In this document: positions 22,230 to 29,270 of the stretch, one piece after another
How the letters are laid out: every line of letters begins with the position of its first letter
Numbering within the stretch: the stretch's first letter is position 1
Assembly: GCF_013408335.1 (NCBI RefSeq)
Contig: NZ_JACBZR010000001.1
Location: forward strand, 1,302,001-1,366,000
Reading direction: 5' to 3'
Length of the DNA: 64,000 nucleotides
From: Nocardioides panzhihuensis
GTDB lineage: Bacteria > Actinomycetota > Actinomycetes > Propionibacteriales > Nocardioidaceae
The notes under the pieces: generated by a model
Databases searched by the model: none
Told to the model about the DNA's origin: nothing
What the model saw: only the letters and a program-made list of their open reading frames with translations
Program-made: the position numbers and the translations under genes

Positions 22230-22257
22230 TCCGATCTTTGAGCAAAGTTCGACAGTG

Positions 22258-22290
22258 AAGGGCCCCGGAGCGAACCGCTCCGGGGCCCTT
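22258..22290 (+). terminator. Second terminator, shared with the convergent thioesterase gene
   Basis: A 15-bp perfect stem (22258-22272 with 22276-22290), three-base loop, 12 bases before the stop codon of the minus-strand thioesterase gene. Confidence 0.8.
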
Positions 22291-22302
22291 CTACGTGGTT
22301 TT

Positions 22303-22755
22303 CTACATCGAGATCCGGTCGGCGTCGATGAGCGAGCAGGTGATCCGCGAGGTGCAGACCCGCTTGCCGCGCTCGTCGGTGATCACGACCTCGTAGGCCG
22401 CCGAGCTGCGCCCGAGGTGGATGGCCGTCGCGGTGCCGGTGACGATGCCGGAGGTCGCCGCGCGGTGGTGGGTGGCGTTGATGTCGACACCGACCGCGAC
22501 CTTGCCCACCGAGTGGCCGTGGATCCCGGAGCCGATCGACCCGAGGGTCTCGGCGAGGACGACCGAGGCGCCGCCGTGGAGCAGGCCGTACGGCTGGGTG
22601 TTGCCCTCGACCGGCATGGTGCCGACGACCTTCTCTGCCGAGATCTCGAGGATCTCGACGCCCATCTTCTCGTTCAGCGCGCCCGCTCCCTGGGGGAGCG
22701 ACCCCACGAACTTCGCGATCTTGGTGGGGTCGGTGGTGTGGAGTGCATCGGTCAT
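22303..22755 (-). CDS. Hotdog-fold thioesterase (PaaI/YbgC-like)
   Basis: A 150-residue cytoplasmic protein with a single hotdog domain (about residues 25-145). The active-site segment N-T-Q-P-Y-G-L-L-H-G-G-A-S-V-V-L-A-E-T-L-G (about 57-77) is the PaaI pattern, with a His-Gly-Gly turn and the catalytic acid E in the following helix. V-G-V-D-I-N-A-T-H-H-R is the matching dimer strand. Such enzymes hydrolyse acyl- or aryl-CoA thioesters. It lies immediately upstream of polA on the opposite strand, bracketed by the 58-bp inverted repeats; thioesterase genes near polA are also found in other actinobacteria. I see no clear ribosome binding site before the ATG at 22755. Confidence 0.85.
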   Translation of the reverse strand: MTDALHTTDPTKIAKFVGSLPQGAGALNEKMGVEILEISAEKVVGTMPVEGNTQPYGLLHGGASVVLAETLGSIGSGIHGHSVGKVAVGVDINATHHRAATSGIVTGTATAIHLGRSSAAYEVVITDERGKRVCTSRITCSLIDADRISM

Positions 22756-22790
22756 GGATGCATGTTCGCACGCGGCTGTCCACCACTTGG

Positions 22791-22848
22791 TCTCGACCCG
22801 CTTCGCGGTTTCGCAAGCTCACCCGCTGCGCTCGCTCGACCTTCTCGC
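22791..22848 (-). repeat. 58-bp inverted repeat, copy B
   Basis: Reverse-complement partner of 22172-22229 (four mismatches). It lies between the thioesterase start and the polA -10 box. Confidence 0.85.
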
Positions 22849-22905
22849 GTTGCGCCCCGGCTCCTTCGTCGCCGGGCCGCAGGCTCGAATGTCGGTGGTC
22901 GTGGA

Positions 22906-22911
22906 TAGAGT
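22906..22911 (+). promoter_or_regulatory. -10 box of the leaderless polA transcript
   Basis: TAGAGT sits six bases before the polA GTG and there is no Shine-Dalgarno sequence between them. Confidence 0.55.
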
Positions 22912-22917
22912 CGGACC

Positions 22918-25605
22918 GTGGCTGATGTGACGCGTGACCGACTGCTCCTTCTCGATGGGCACTCGCTGGCCTACCGGGCCTTCTTCGCTCTGCCGGTGGA
23001 GAACTTCTCGACCGTCACGGGGCAGCACACCAATGCCGTCTACGGCTTCACCTCGATGCTGGTCAACGTGCTGCGCGACGAGACCCCGACCCATGTCGCG
23101 GTCGCCTTCGACCTGTCGCGGCAGACGTTCCGGCTGGAGGAGTACTCCGAATACAAGGCCAAGCGCAACAAGACGCCCGACGAGTTCAAGTCCCAGCTGC
23201 CGCTGATCCAGCGGCTGCTCGACGTGCTCAACATCCGCCACCTGTCGCTGGCCGGCTACGAGGCCGACGACATCATCGCCACCTTGGTGACCCAGGGGCT
23301 GGAGGCCGGGATGGAGGTGCTGATCCTGACCGGCGATCGCGACTCGCTGCAGCTGGTCACGGAGTCCTCGACCGTGCTCTATCCGATGCGTGGCGTCTCC
23401 GACCTGGCGCGGATGACGCCTGAGTCCGTGGAGGCGAAGTACGGCGTGCCGCCGCAGCGCTATCCCGAGATCGCCGCGCTGGTGGGGGAGGACTCCGACA
23501 ACCTGCCCGGCATCCCCGGTGTCGGTCCGAAGACCGCCGCGAAGTGGATCAACACCTACGACGGCCTCGACAACGTGATCACCCACGCCGACCAGATCAA
23601 GGGCAAGGCCGGCGACAACCTGCGCGCCCACCTCGGTGACGTGATGCGCAACCGGCGGCTCAACGCCCTGGTGCGAGACCTGTCCCTCGAGGTCGGCCCG
23701 GCCGACTTCGGGCGGGTCGAGTGGGATCGTGCGGCCGCGCTGGAGCTCCTCGACGAGCTCGAGTTCCGCGGAGAGATCCGCACCCGGATCACCGACGTGC
23801 TCGCGCCGGAGGACGACGTCCCGATCGACGAGAGCGGCTTCGCGCTGGAGGGCGAGTCCCTGGCTCCGGGCGCCGTCCCGGCTTACCTGGATGGGCTCGG
23901 GGCCACGCCCGTGGGCGTGCATGTGCGCGGGACCTGGGGTTCTGGCACCGGCCGCGTGGACGGGTTCGGCTTCGCGACGCCGGAGCGGGCGGCGTACCTC
24001 GGGGTCGACGGGCTCACGCCCGAGGACGAGAAGGCGCTGGCCGACTGGCTCGGGGACGCCTCGAAGCCGAAGATCATGCACGACGCCAAGGGGGCCGAGC
24101 TGGCGATCGACGCCCACGGCTGGTCGCTGCGCGGGCTGACCACCGACACCGCGCTGTCGGCCTACATCGTTGCCCCCGACCAGCGCTCCTACGACCTCGC
24201 CGACCTGACGCTGCGCTATCTCAAGCGTGAGCTCAAGCAGGAGGACGACGGCGGCCAGGAGTCACTCTTCGGCGACGACGAGGTCGGCGGCGACGGCGTC
24301 TCGAAGACCTCGATGCTCTACGCCCGGGCGGTGCTCGACCTCGCCGCCGAGCTCGACTCGGCGGTCGAGGCCGCCGGCGGACACCGGCTGCTGGCCGAGG
24401 TGGAGCTTCCGCTGCTGCATCTGCTGGCGCGGATGGAGAAGACCGGGATCGCGGTCGACACCGAGCATCTCGACGCCCTGGAGCGGCACTTCGCCGGCCA
24501 GATGAAGCAGGCGGCCGACGAGGCCTACGGAGTGATCGGCAAGGAGATCAACCTCGGCTCGCCCAAGCAGCTGCAGGTGGTGCTCTTCGACGAGCTCGAC
24601 ATGCCGAAGACGAAGCGCACCAAGACCGGTTGGACCACGGACGCCGACGCGCTCCAGCAGCTCTATGTGAAGACCGAGCACCCGTTCCTGATCGCCTTGC
24701 TGCGTCACCGCGACGTCACCCGGCTGCGGGTCACCATCGAGGGCCTGCTGAAGACGGTGCAGGACGACGGCCGCATCCACACCACCTTCAACCAGACCAT
24801 CGCGGCCACCGGACGGCTCTCCTCGACCGAGCCCAACCTGCAGAACATCCCGGTGCGCACCGAGGAGGGTCGCGGGATCCGGAAGGGCTTCGTGGTCGGA
24901 GACGGCTACGAGTCGCTGATGACGGCCGACTACAGCCAGATCGAGATGCGGATCATGGCCCACCTGTCCGAGGACGAGCTGCTCATCGAGGCGTTCCGCT
25001 CCGGGCGCGACTTCCACTCGATCACCGCCGCGCGGGTCTTCAGTGTCGACCCGGACGCGGTCTCCTCGGAGCAGCGGGCCAAGATCAAGGCGATGAACTA
25101 CGGCCTGGCCTACGGCCTGTCGGCCTTCGGCCTCTCCCAGCAGCTCGGGATCGAGCCGAGCGAGGCACGTGGGCTGATGGAGGAGTACTTCGAGACCTTC
25201 GGCGGCATCCGCGACTACCTGCGCAGCCTGGTCGAGGAGGCCCGTCGCACGGGTTACACCGAGACCATCATGGGTCGCCGCCGCTACCTGCCCGACCTGC
25301 TCTCCGACAACCGCCAGCGCCGTGAGACCGCCGAGCGGATGGCGCTCAACGCTCCGATCCAGGGCTCCGCCGCCGACCTGATCAAGGTCGCCATGCTGCG
25401 GGTCCAGGCCGCCATCGACGAGGCCGGCCTCAACTCCCGGATGCTTCTCCAGGTCCACGACGAGCTCGTCTTCGAGGTCGCCTCGGGGGAGCGGAAGGCC
25501 CTGGAGACCCTGGTGCGCCAGCAGATGGGCTCCGCCGCCGACCTCAACGTCCCCCTCGACGTCTCAGTGGGCACCGGCCTCTCCTGGCACGAAGCCGCCC
25601 ACTGA
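22918..25605 (+). CDS. polA: DNA polymerase I
   Basis: An 895-residue repair and Okazaki-fragment polymerase. Residues 1-300 are the 5'-nuclease domain (L-L-D-G-H-S-L-A-Y-R, E-A-D-D-I-I-A-T, T-G-D-R-D, G-E-D-S-D-N-L-P-G-I-P-G-V-G). Residues about 305-490 are the proofreading-exonuclease fold, but the Asp-x-Glu metal ligands of E. coli PolI are absent (the matching strand reads G-R-V-D-G-F-G-F-A-T), so proofreading is probably lost as in other actinobacteria. The polymerase domain (about 500-895) has motif A D-Y-S-Q-I-E-M-R, the O-helix R-A-K-I-K-A-M-N-Y-G-L-A-Y-G and motif C Q-V-H-D-E-L. The gene starts at a GTG next to a TANNNT box and is followed by the palindromic repeat. Confidence 0.96.
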   Translation: MADVTRDRLLLLDGHSLAYRAFFALPVENFSTVTGQHTNAVYGFTSMLVNVLRDETPTHVAVAFDLSRQTFRLEEYSEYKAKRNKTPDEFKSQLPLIQRLLDVLNIRHLSLAGYEADDIIATLVTQGLEAGMEVLILTGDRDSLQLVTESSTVLYPMRGVSDLARMTPESVEAKYGVPPQRYPEIAALVGEDSDNLPGIPGVGPKTAAKWINTYDGLDNVITHADQIKGKAGDNLRAHLGDVMRNRRLNALVRDLSLEVGPADFGRVEWDRAAALELLDELEFRGEIRTRITDVLAPEDDVPIDESGFALEGESLAPGAVPAYLDGLGATPVGVHVRGTWGSGTGRVDGFGFATPERAAYLGVDGLTPEDEKALADWLGDASKPKIMHDAKGAELAIDAHGWSLRGLTTDTALSAYIVAPDQRSYDLADLTLRYLKRELKQEDDGGQESLFGDDEVGGDGVSKTSMLYARAVLDLAAELDSAVEAAGGHRLLAEVELPLLHLLARMEKTGIAVDTEHLDALERHFAGQMKQAADEAYGVIGKEINLGSPKQLQVVLFDELDMPKTKRTKTGWTTDADALQQLYVKTEHPFLIALLRHRDVTRLRVTIEGLLKTVQDDGRIHTTFNQTIAATGRLSSTEPNLQNIPVRTEEGRGIRKGFVVGDGYESLMTADYSQIEMRIMAHLSEDELLIEAFRSGRDFHSITAARVFSVDPDAVSSEQRAKIKAMNYGLAYGLSAFGLSQQLGIEPSEARGLMEEYFETFGGIRDYLRSLVEEARRTGYTETIMGRRRYLPDLLSDNRQRRETAERMALNAPIQGSAADLIKVAMLRVQAAIDEAGLNSRMLLQVHDELVFEVASGERKALETLVRQQMGSAADLNVPLDVSVGTGLSWHEAAH

Positions 25606-25631
25606 CCCTGCCGAATCGGGGGTCATGGCGC

Positions 25632-25850
25632 GCCGAGACGTCACCGGCGTCTGCCGAAGCGTCACTGGCGTCTGCCGAAGCGTCACTGGCGTCTGCCGAA
25701 GCGTCACTGGCGTCTGCCGAAGCGTCACTGGCGTCTGCCGAAGCGTCACTGGCGTCTGCCGAAGCGTCACTGGCGTCGGCCGAAGCGTCACTGGCGTCGG
25801 CCGAGTTGGCATCCAGATGCCAACTCGGCCGACGCCAGTGACGTCTCGGC
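25632..25850 (+). repeat. Palindromic repeat element 1 with an internal 21-bp tandem array
   Basis: The element is bounded by 13-bp inverted ends, gccgagacgtcac (25632-25644) and gtgacgtctcggc (25838-25850). From 25638 to 25805 there are eight contiguous copies of a 21-bp unit (gcgtcactggcgtctgccga + a; the first copy has two changes and the last two read cggcc for ctgcc). The final copy forms the left arm of a 27-bp perfect stem (25786-25812 with 25817-25843, four-base loop). It lies between the convergent polA and flippase genes, so the stem could also terminate both. A related element lies at 58695-58766. Confidence 0.9.
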
Positions 25851-25860
25851 AGGGCGTTGG

Positions 25861-27111
25861 TCAGGAGCGCTGAGAGGTCTGGCTGAGGCGCCAGAAGGTG
25901 ACGGACAGGAGGACGGCGGCGAGGGCGGCGTCGATGCTGAGGACCGTCCAGACCAGGCCCGCGACGGTGGTCTGCGTCGCGCCGAGGACGAGGACGGCGA
26001 CGACGGCGATCCAGAGGAAGTACGCCGAGAGCCGGCTGCGCCGGGCCAGGACCGAGTAGACGAGCAGCTGGAGCACGGACAGCACCATGCCGAGGATCGC
26101 GAAGACCCAGAGCAGGTCTTGGATCTCGGCGTAGTCGGGGCCGCCGATGAAGATCATCGCGAGCCATGACAACAGCCAGGAGCCCGCGATCGCGCACGCG
26201 CCGAGCCCGCCGACCAGCGCCAGCGACCTGAGCAGCGCGGAGCGGCGGCTGGACTCGGCCGACATCGAGGGGAAGGCGATGATCACCACGAACTGTGGGA
26301 GGAACAGCACCGCCTTGGTGAGGATCAGGCCACCTGCGTACAGGCCGGAGACGTGGTCGGAGAGGACGTTTCGGGCGATCAGGATGTCGACGTTGGAGAG
26401 CGCGAAGAAGCCCAGCAGCGCGATCGAGCCCTGCAGCATCTCGACGACGACCGGCTTCACCGGGCCGACCGCCCCGACAGGAGGCGTACGCCGCCGCAGC
26501 ACCCACCACCCGACGATCGCCGGCGCGAACTGCGCCAGCGCCACCCCGGCCATGGCGGCACCCTCGGTGGGACGGATCCACATCGCCGCGGTGGTGACCA
26601 CCAGCCGCGGGATACCGAGAGCCAGATAGACCATCGCCAGGCCGAGCCAACGTCGCTCACCCTGCAGCACCCCGGCCTGACCACCCATGATCGTCAGCGG
26701 CACGGCGCAGACGGCGACCAGCAGAGCCGGATAGATCGAGTCCAGCCGCAGCACCCGCCAGACCAGTGGCGAGGCGACGAGCATGACCACACCGACGACG
26801 ATCGCGGCCCGGTAGGTCGCGCGCAGCACCGTCTGCTCGATGGCGCGCTCCTGGCCGGGTGTCCCGGTCACCCGGCGCGACGCCGTCGCCTGCATCCCGA
26901 GCTGGACCACGCCGACGACGAGGAGCAGCGACATCATCGAAGCCACGCCGCCGTACTGGCTGGGGCCGAGGATCCGGGCGGCGATGATCTGGAAGCCGTA
27001 GGTCGCGATGTTGGTGACCATGATGCAGACCGCGAGGAATCCGCTGCTGCGGATGAGCGCGGACAGCCTGCGCCGTCGGGCGCTGATCGGGCTGGCGGTC
27101 ATCGTGGGCAC
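25861..27111 (-). CDS. Polysaccharide flippase-like (MOP superfamily) membrane protein
   Basis: A 416-residue integral membrane protein with about twelve helices. The N-terminal segment G-F-L-A-V-C-I-M-V-T-N-I-A-T-Y-G-F-Q-I-I with A-A-R-I-L-G-P-S-Q-Y-G is the typical start of Wzx/MOP flippases, which carry lipid-linked sugars across the membrane. G-Q-A-G-V-L-Q-G-E-R-R-W and the mid-protein L-S-N-V-D-I-L-I-A-R motif support this. The GTG at 27111 lies six bases after TAGGCT, so it may be leaderless; the ATG three codons later is the alternative. It heads a run of cell-envelope glycan genes and is divergent from the next membrane-protein gene. The sugar substrate is unknown. Confidence 0.82.
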   Translation of the reverse strand: MPTMTASPISARRRRLSALIRSSGFLAVCIMVTNIATYGFQIIAARILGPSQYGGVASMMSLLLVVGVVQLGMQATASRRVTGTPGQERAIEQTVLRATYRAAIVVGVVMLVASPLVWRVLRLDSIYPALLVAVCAVPLTIMGGQAGVLQGERRWLGLAMVYLALGIPRLVVTTAAMWIRPTEGAAMAGVALAQFAPAIVGWWVLRRRTPPVGAVGPVKPVVVEMLQGSIALLGFFALSNVDILIARNVLSDHVSGLYAGGLILTKAVLFLPQFVVIIAFPSMSAESSRRSALLRSLALVGGLGACAIAGSWLLSWLAMIFIGGPDYAEIQDLLWVFAILGMVLSVLQLLVYSVLARRSRLSAYFLWIAVVAVLVLGATQTTVAGLVWTVLSIDAALAAVLLSVTFWRLSQTSQRS

Positions 27112-27117
27112 CTGGAA

Positions 27118-27123
27118 AGCCTA
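27118..27123 (-). promoter_or_regulatory. -10 box of the leaderless flippase transcript
   Basis: TAGGCT on the minus strand, six bases before the GTG at 27111. Confidence 0.45.
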
Positions 27124-27187
27124 GGACGAACGCGCCCACATGCCGGCACCGGCATCCGCCCAGCAACGGAACTCGATCGCCACAATT

Positions 27188-27241
27188 GACGTCTCGGGCG
27201 ACGTAGTCGACGTCTCGTCCGACGTAACCGACGTCTCGGCG
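27188..27241 (+). repeat. 21-bp tandem repeat, 2.6 copies
   Basis: Units at 27188-27208, 27209-27229 and 27230-27241 share gacgtctcg, then nncgacgta in the two full copies. The unit length equals that of the array after polA, and gacgtctcgg is the complement of its terminal ccgagacgtc, so the two may be related. It lies in the spacer upstream of two divergent genes. Confidence 0.7.
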
Positions 27242-27247
27242 TGGGCT

Positions 27248-27253
27248 TAGGGT
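27248..27253 (+). promoter_or_regulatory. -10 box for the 27-codon leader ORF and membrane-protein gene
   Basis: TAGGGT lies six bases before the GTG at 27260, the leaderless spacing seen elsewhere in the window. Confidence 0.5.
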
Positions 27254-27259
27254 GGCCGC

Positions 27260-27343
27260 GTGAGCGAGCGCCAGCGAGTGAACCGTGAGGTCACGCGGCC
27301 GCGTCCGTACTCTGGCGCTTGCGCGACGGATGTGGCCGCGTGA
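27260..27343 (+). CDS. 27-codon leader ORF (MSERQR family), coupled to the next gene
   Basis: A short ORF, M-S-E-R-Q-R then ...P-Y-S..., starting with GTG directly after a TANNNT box. Its TGA overlaps the GTG of the downstream membrane-protein gene (GTGA), exactly 80 bases from its own start. Bases 27290-27307 pair with 27327-27344 in an 18-bp stem with a 19-nt loop, so the right arm covers the downstream start codon. The same architecture, with a different stem sequence, occurs three times at 57313-57556. The two peptides share residues 1-6, P16-Y17-S18, T23, an acidic residue 24 and A27 without gaps. Whether the peptide or the RNA is what matters is unknown. Confidence 0.6.
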   Translation: MSERQRVNREVTRPRPYSGACATDVAA

Positions 27344-29028
27344 CTCAGCGGGTGGTGCCTACGGTGTGGGCGGGCGTGCTCGCGGTGCTGATGCTGGGGC
27401 CGGCACTGGGGCCGGGGTTCGTGCTGACCTACGACATCGTGTGGGTGCCCGACCTCGCGCTGACGCGTGACGTGCTCGGGCTCGGGTCCGGGCTGCCGCG
27501 GGCGGTTCCGTCGGACGCGGTGGTCGCGGTGCTGGACGAGATCGTGCCGGGTCTCGCGCTGCAGAAGCTCGTCCTGGTGGGTGCGCTGGTGGTCGCCGGG
27601 GCCGGGGCGGCGGAGCTGGTGCGTGATCGCTCGCTCGCCGCGCGGTTGGCGGTGGTGAGCCTGACGGTCTGGAGCCCGTACGCCGCCGAGCGGCTCTGGA
27701 TGGGTCACTGGCCGATGCTGCTGGCCTATGCCGCCGTGCCCTGGCTCGTGGTCGCCGGCCGCCGTCGAGCAACGGACGGGCGGAGCCCGGTGTGGATGTT
27801 GCCGGTCCTCATCGCCGGGAGCCTGAGCGCGAGCGCGGGCCTCGTCGCGGGCGCCGTGCTGCTCGCCACCGGGCTGCGGCGCGGGCGGCGACCGATCCTG
27901 CTGGTGGCCGCGGTGGCTGCCGTCAACGCGCCGTGGCTCGTCACCGGGATCACCCACAGCTCCCAGGCGGCAGCGGCGACGGGGTTCGAGGTCTTCGCGC
28001 TCCGGGGCGATGCCCTGCCCGCCCCGCTGGCCGCACTCTCCCTCGCCGGGATCTGGAACACCTCGGTCGTCCCCGCGAGCCGCGACGGCTGGCTGGCCTG
28101 GGCCGCCTTGGCGTTCCTGGTGACGCTGGCCGTCGCCGGGTTCCGCGGATGGTGGACGAGCGACGAGCAGCGGGTCTCGATCCTCGCGCTGTGGGTCGCC
28201 GGTCTCGGCGTCGCGGTCGCCGGCTGGGCCGCACCGCAAGCACTCGACGCCCTTGCCCAGGACGTCCCCGGGCTGGCCCTGATCCGCGACAGCAGCCGCC
28301 TGCTACCGCTCTGTCTGCCGCTGCTGATCCTGACCGTCGCGGCCGGTGTCGACGCCCTGGGGGAGAGGCTGCGCGGAACCGCGCCGCGATGGGCGGCCGC
28401 GGTCGTCGTCACCGTCGCGCCGATCGCCGTGCTCCCCGACGCCGCCTGGGGCCTGGCGGGCGGGATCGGCGCAGCCGACTATCCGGCCCAGTGGGAGCAG
28501 GCCGGGGCGGCACTGGCGCAGGAGTCGGCGCCCGGTGACGTGCTCGTGCTGCCCTGGTCCGCCTACCGCGCCCCGACGTGGAACGCACATCGCCCTGTCC
28601 TGGACCCGCTGCCGAGGATGCTTCCCCGGCCTAGCGTGACCGACGGCGACCTCGTCATCGGCGGCACCACGATCCCCGGTGAGGACCGGCGGGCGAGCTC
28701 GGTCGCCGAGGCCCTCGCGGCAGCGGACCCGCAGGCACGGACGAGGGCGCTGAGACGCCTCGGGATCGGGTACGCCATCACCGACCGCACCGCGGGTGAG
28801 GCGCCCCGCGTGGCCGGTGAGGTGGTCTTCGACGGCGGCGGGCTGCTCCTGCAGCGGCTGCCCGAGGAGAGCGACGAGGTGACGGGGCACGCAAGCCACC
28901 CGGCGACCCTGGTGGCAGCGACCGGGGCGTGGGCGGCGTACGTCCTGGTATGGCTCTTCGCCACAACGTCAACAGTTCTGCTACTGATCAGTATGGCTCG
29001 CCGGCGGACTGCTAGGGTTCGCGGCTAG
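27340..29028 (+). CDS. Large integral membrane protein of the envelope glycan locus (GT-C-like)
   Basis: A 562-residue protein with about ten to twelve membrane helices over the first 400 residues and an extracytoplasmic C-terminal region (about 400-530) ending in one more helix. The first loop after helix 1 has L-T-Y-D-I-V-W-V-P-D-L, placing acidic residues where GT-C glycosyltransferases keep their catalytic Asp. The long interior loops contain W-M-G-H-W and R-D-S-S-R. It resembles the mycobacterial membrane protein I know as Rv0226c in length and neighbours. I start it at the GTG at 27340 that overlaps the leader ORF stop; a TTG at 27319 is possible. No precise reaction can be assigned. 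Confidence 0.7.
   Translation: MTQRVVPTVWAGVLAVLMLGPALGPGFVLTYDIVWVPDLALTRDVLGLGSGLPRAVPSDAVVAVLDEIVPGLALQKLVLVGALVVAGAGAAELVRDRSLAARLAVVSLTVWSPYAAERLWMGHWPMLLAYAAVPWLVVAGRRRATDGRSPVWMLPVLIAGSLSASAGLVAGAVLLATGLRRGRRPILLVAAVAAVNAPWLVTGITHSSQAAAATGFEVFALRGDALPAPLAALSLAGIWNTSVVPASRDGWLAWAALAFLVTLAVAGFRGWWTSDEQRVSILALWVAGLGVAVAGWAAPQALDALAQDVPGLALIRDSSRLLPLCLPLLILTVAAGVDALGERLRGTAPRWAAAVVVTVAPIAVLPDAAWGLAGGIGAADYPAQWEQAGAALAQESAPGDVLVLPWSAYRAPTWNAHRPVLDPLPRMLPRPSVTDGDLVIGGTTIPGEDRRASSVAEALAAADPQARTRALRRLGIGYAITDRTAGEAPRVAGEVVFDGGGLLLQRLPEESDEVTGHASHPATLVAATGAWAAYVLVWLFATTSTVLLLISMARRRTARVRG
29013..29018 (+). promoter_or_regulatory. Candidate -10 for the DUF2613 gene
   Basis: TAGGGT lies inside the last codons of the preceding gene and would give a leader of about 24 bases containing the gggagg ribosome binding site. 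Confidence 0.35.
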
Positions 29029-29047
29029 GAGAGGGAGGTCACATATC

Positions 29048-29203
29048 ATGGGCAACATCATCGCCATCGTCGCGAGCATTCTTGTGGGCGGCGGGATCGC
29101 CGCAGCGACTGTCGTCGGAGTCGTCACCAGCAGCACGGACAACACCGTCAAGAATCCTCCGACCGTCTCTGAGTCGACGATTCAGTACGGCACCAGCGAC
29201 TGA
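29048..29203 (+). CDS. DUF2613 small exported or membrane-anchored protein
   Basis: A 51-residue protein, M-G-N-I-I-A-I-V-A-S-I-L-V-G-G-G, with a single hydrophobic helix (about residues 4-26) followed by a short polar tail V-T-S-S-T-D-N-T-V-K-N-P. This is the DUF2613 pattern of very small actinobacterial proteins. A strong gggagg site lies 10 bases before the ATG and a terminator follows the stop. A DUF2613 protein (Rv0236A, from memory) also lies next to aftD in M. tuberculosis, which supports the link to the AftD-like gene in this locus. Its function is unknown. Confidence 0.8.
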   Translation: MGNIIAIVASILVGGGIAAATVVGVVTSSTDNTVKNPPTVSESTIQYGTSD

Positions 29204-29217
29204 GCAAGTCAGAGCTG

Positions 29218-29253
29218 AGAAGGGGCCCGGCGGTGATCCGCCGGGCCCCTTCT
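29218..29253 (+). terminator. Bidirectional terminator after the DUF2613 gene
   Basis: A 16-bp perfect stem (29218-29233 with 29238-29253) and four-base loop between the convergent DUF2613 and glycosyltransferase genes. Confidence 0.85.
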
Positions 29254-29270
29254 ACGTCTGTCGACCGCGG

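Noticed and set aside
22141..22260. A riboswitch-like or small RNA gene after the binding-protein gene
   Set aside because: The stem-loops are better explained as two terminators and a repeat copy.
20876..22822. A 648-codon minus-strand frame across the binding-protein gene
   Set aside because: Shadow of the binding-protein gene and the repeat; the plus-strand lipoprotein with its lipobox is the real gene, and the thioesterase has its own frame.
25638..25805. Possible CRISPR array
   Set aside because: The 21-bp units are directly joined with no variable spacers and grade into a palindrome; no cas genes are nearby.
25544..26650. A minus-strand frame with a long Ser-Ala-Asp repeat (S-A-D-A-S-D-A repeats)
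   Set aside because: It is the translation of the 21-bp array continuing through the flippase gene in the wrong frame; the flippase frame has clear membrane helices.
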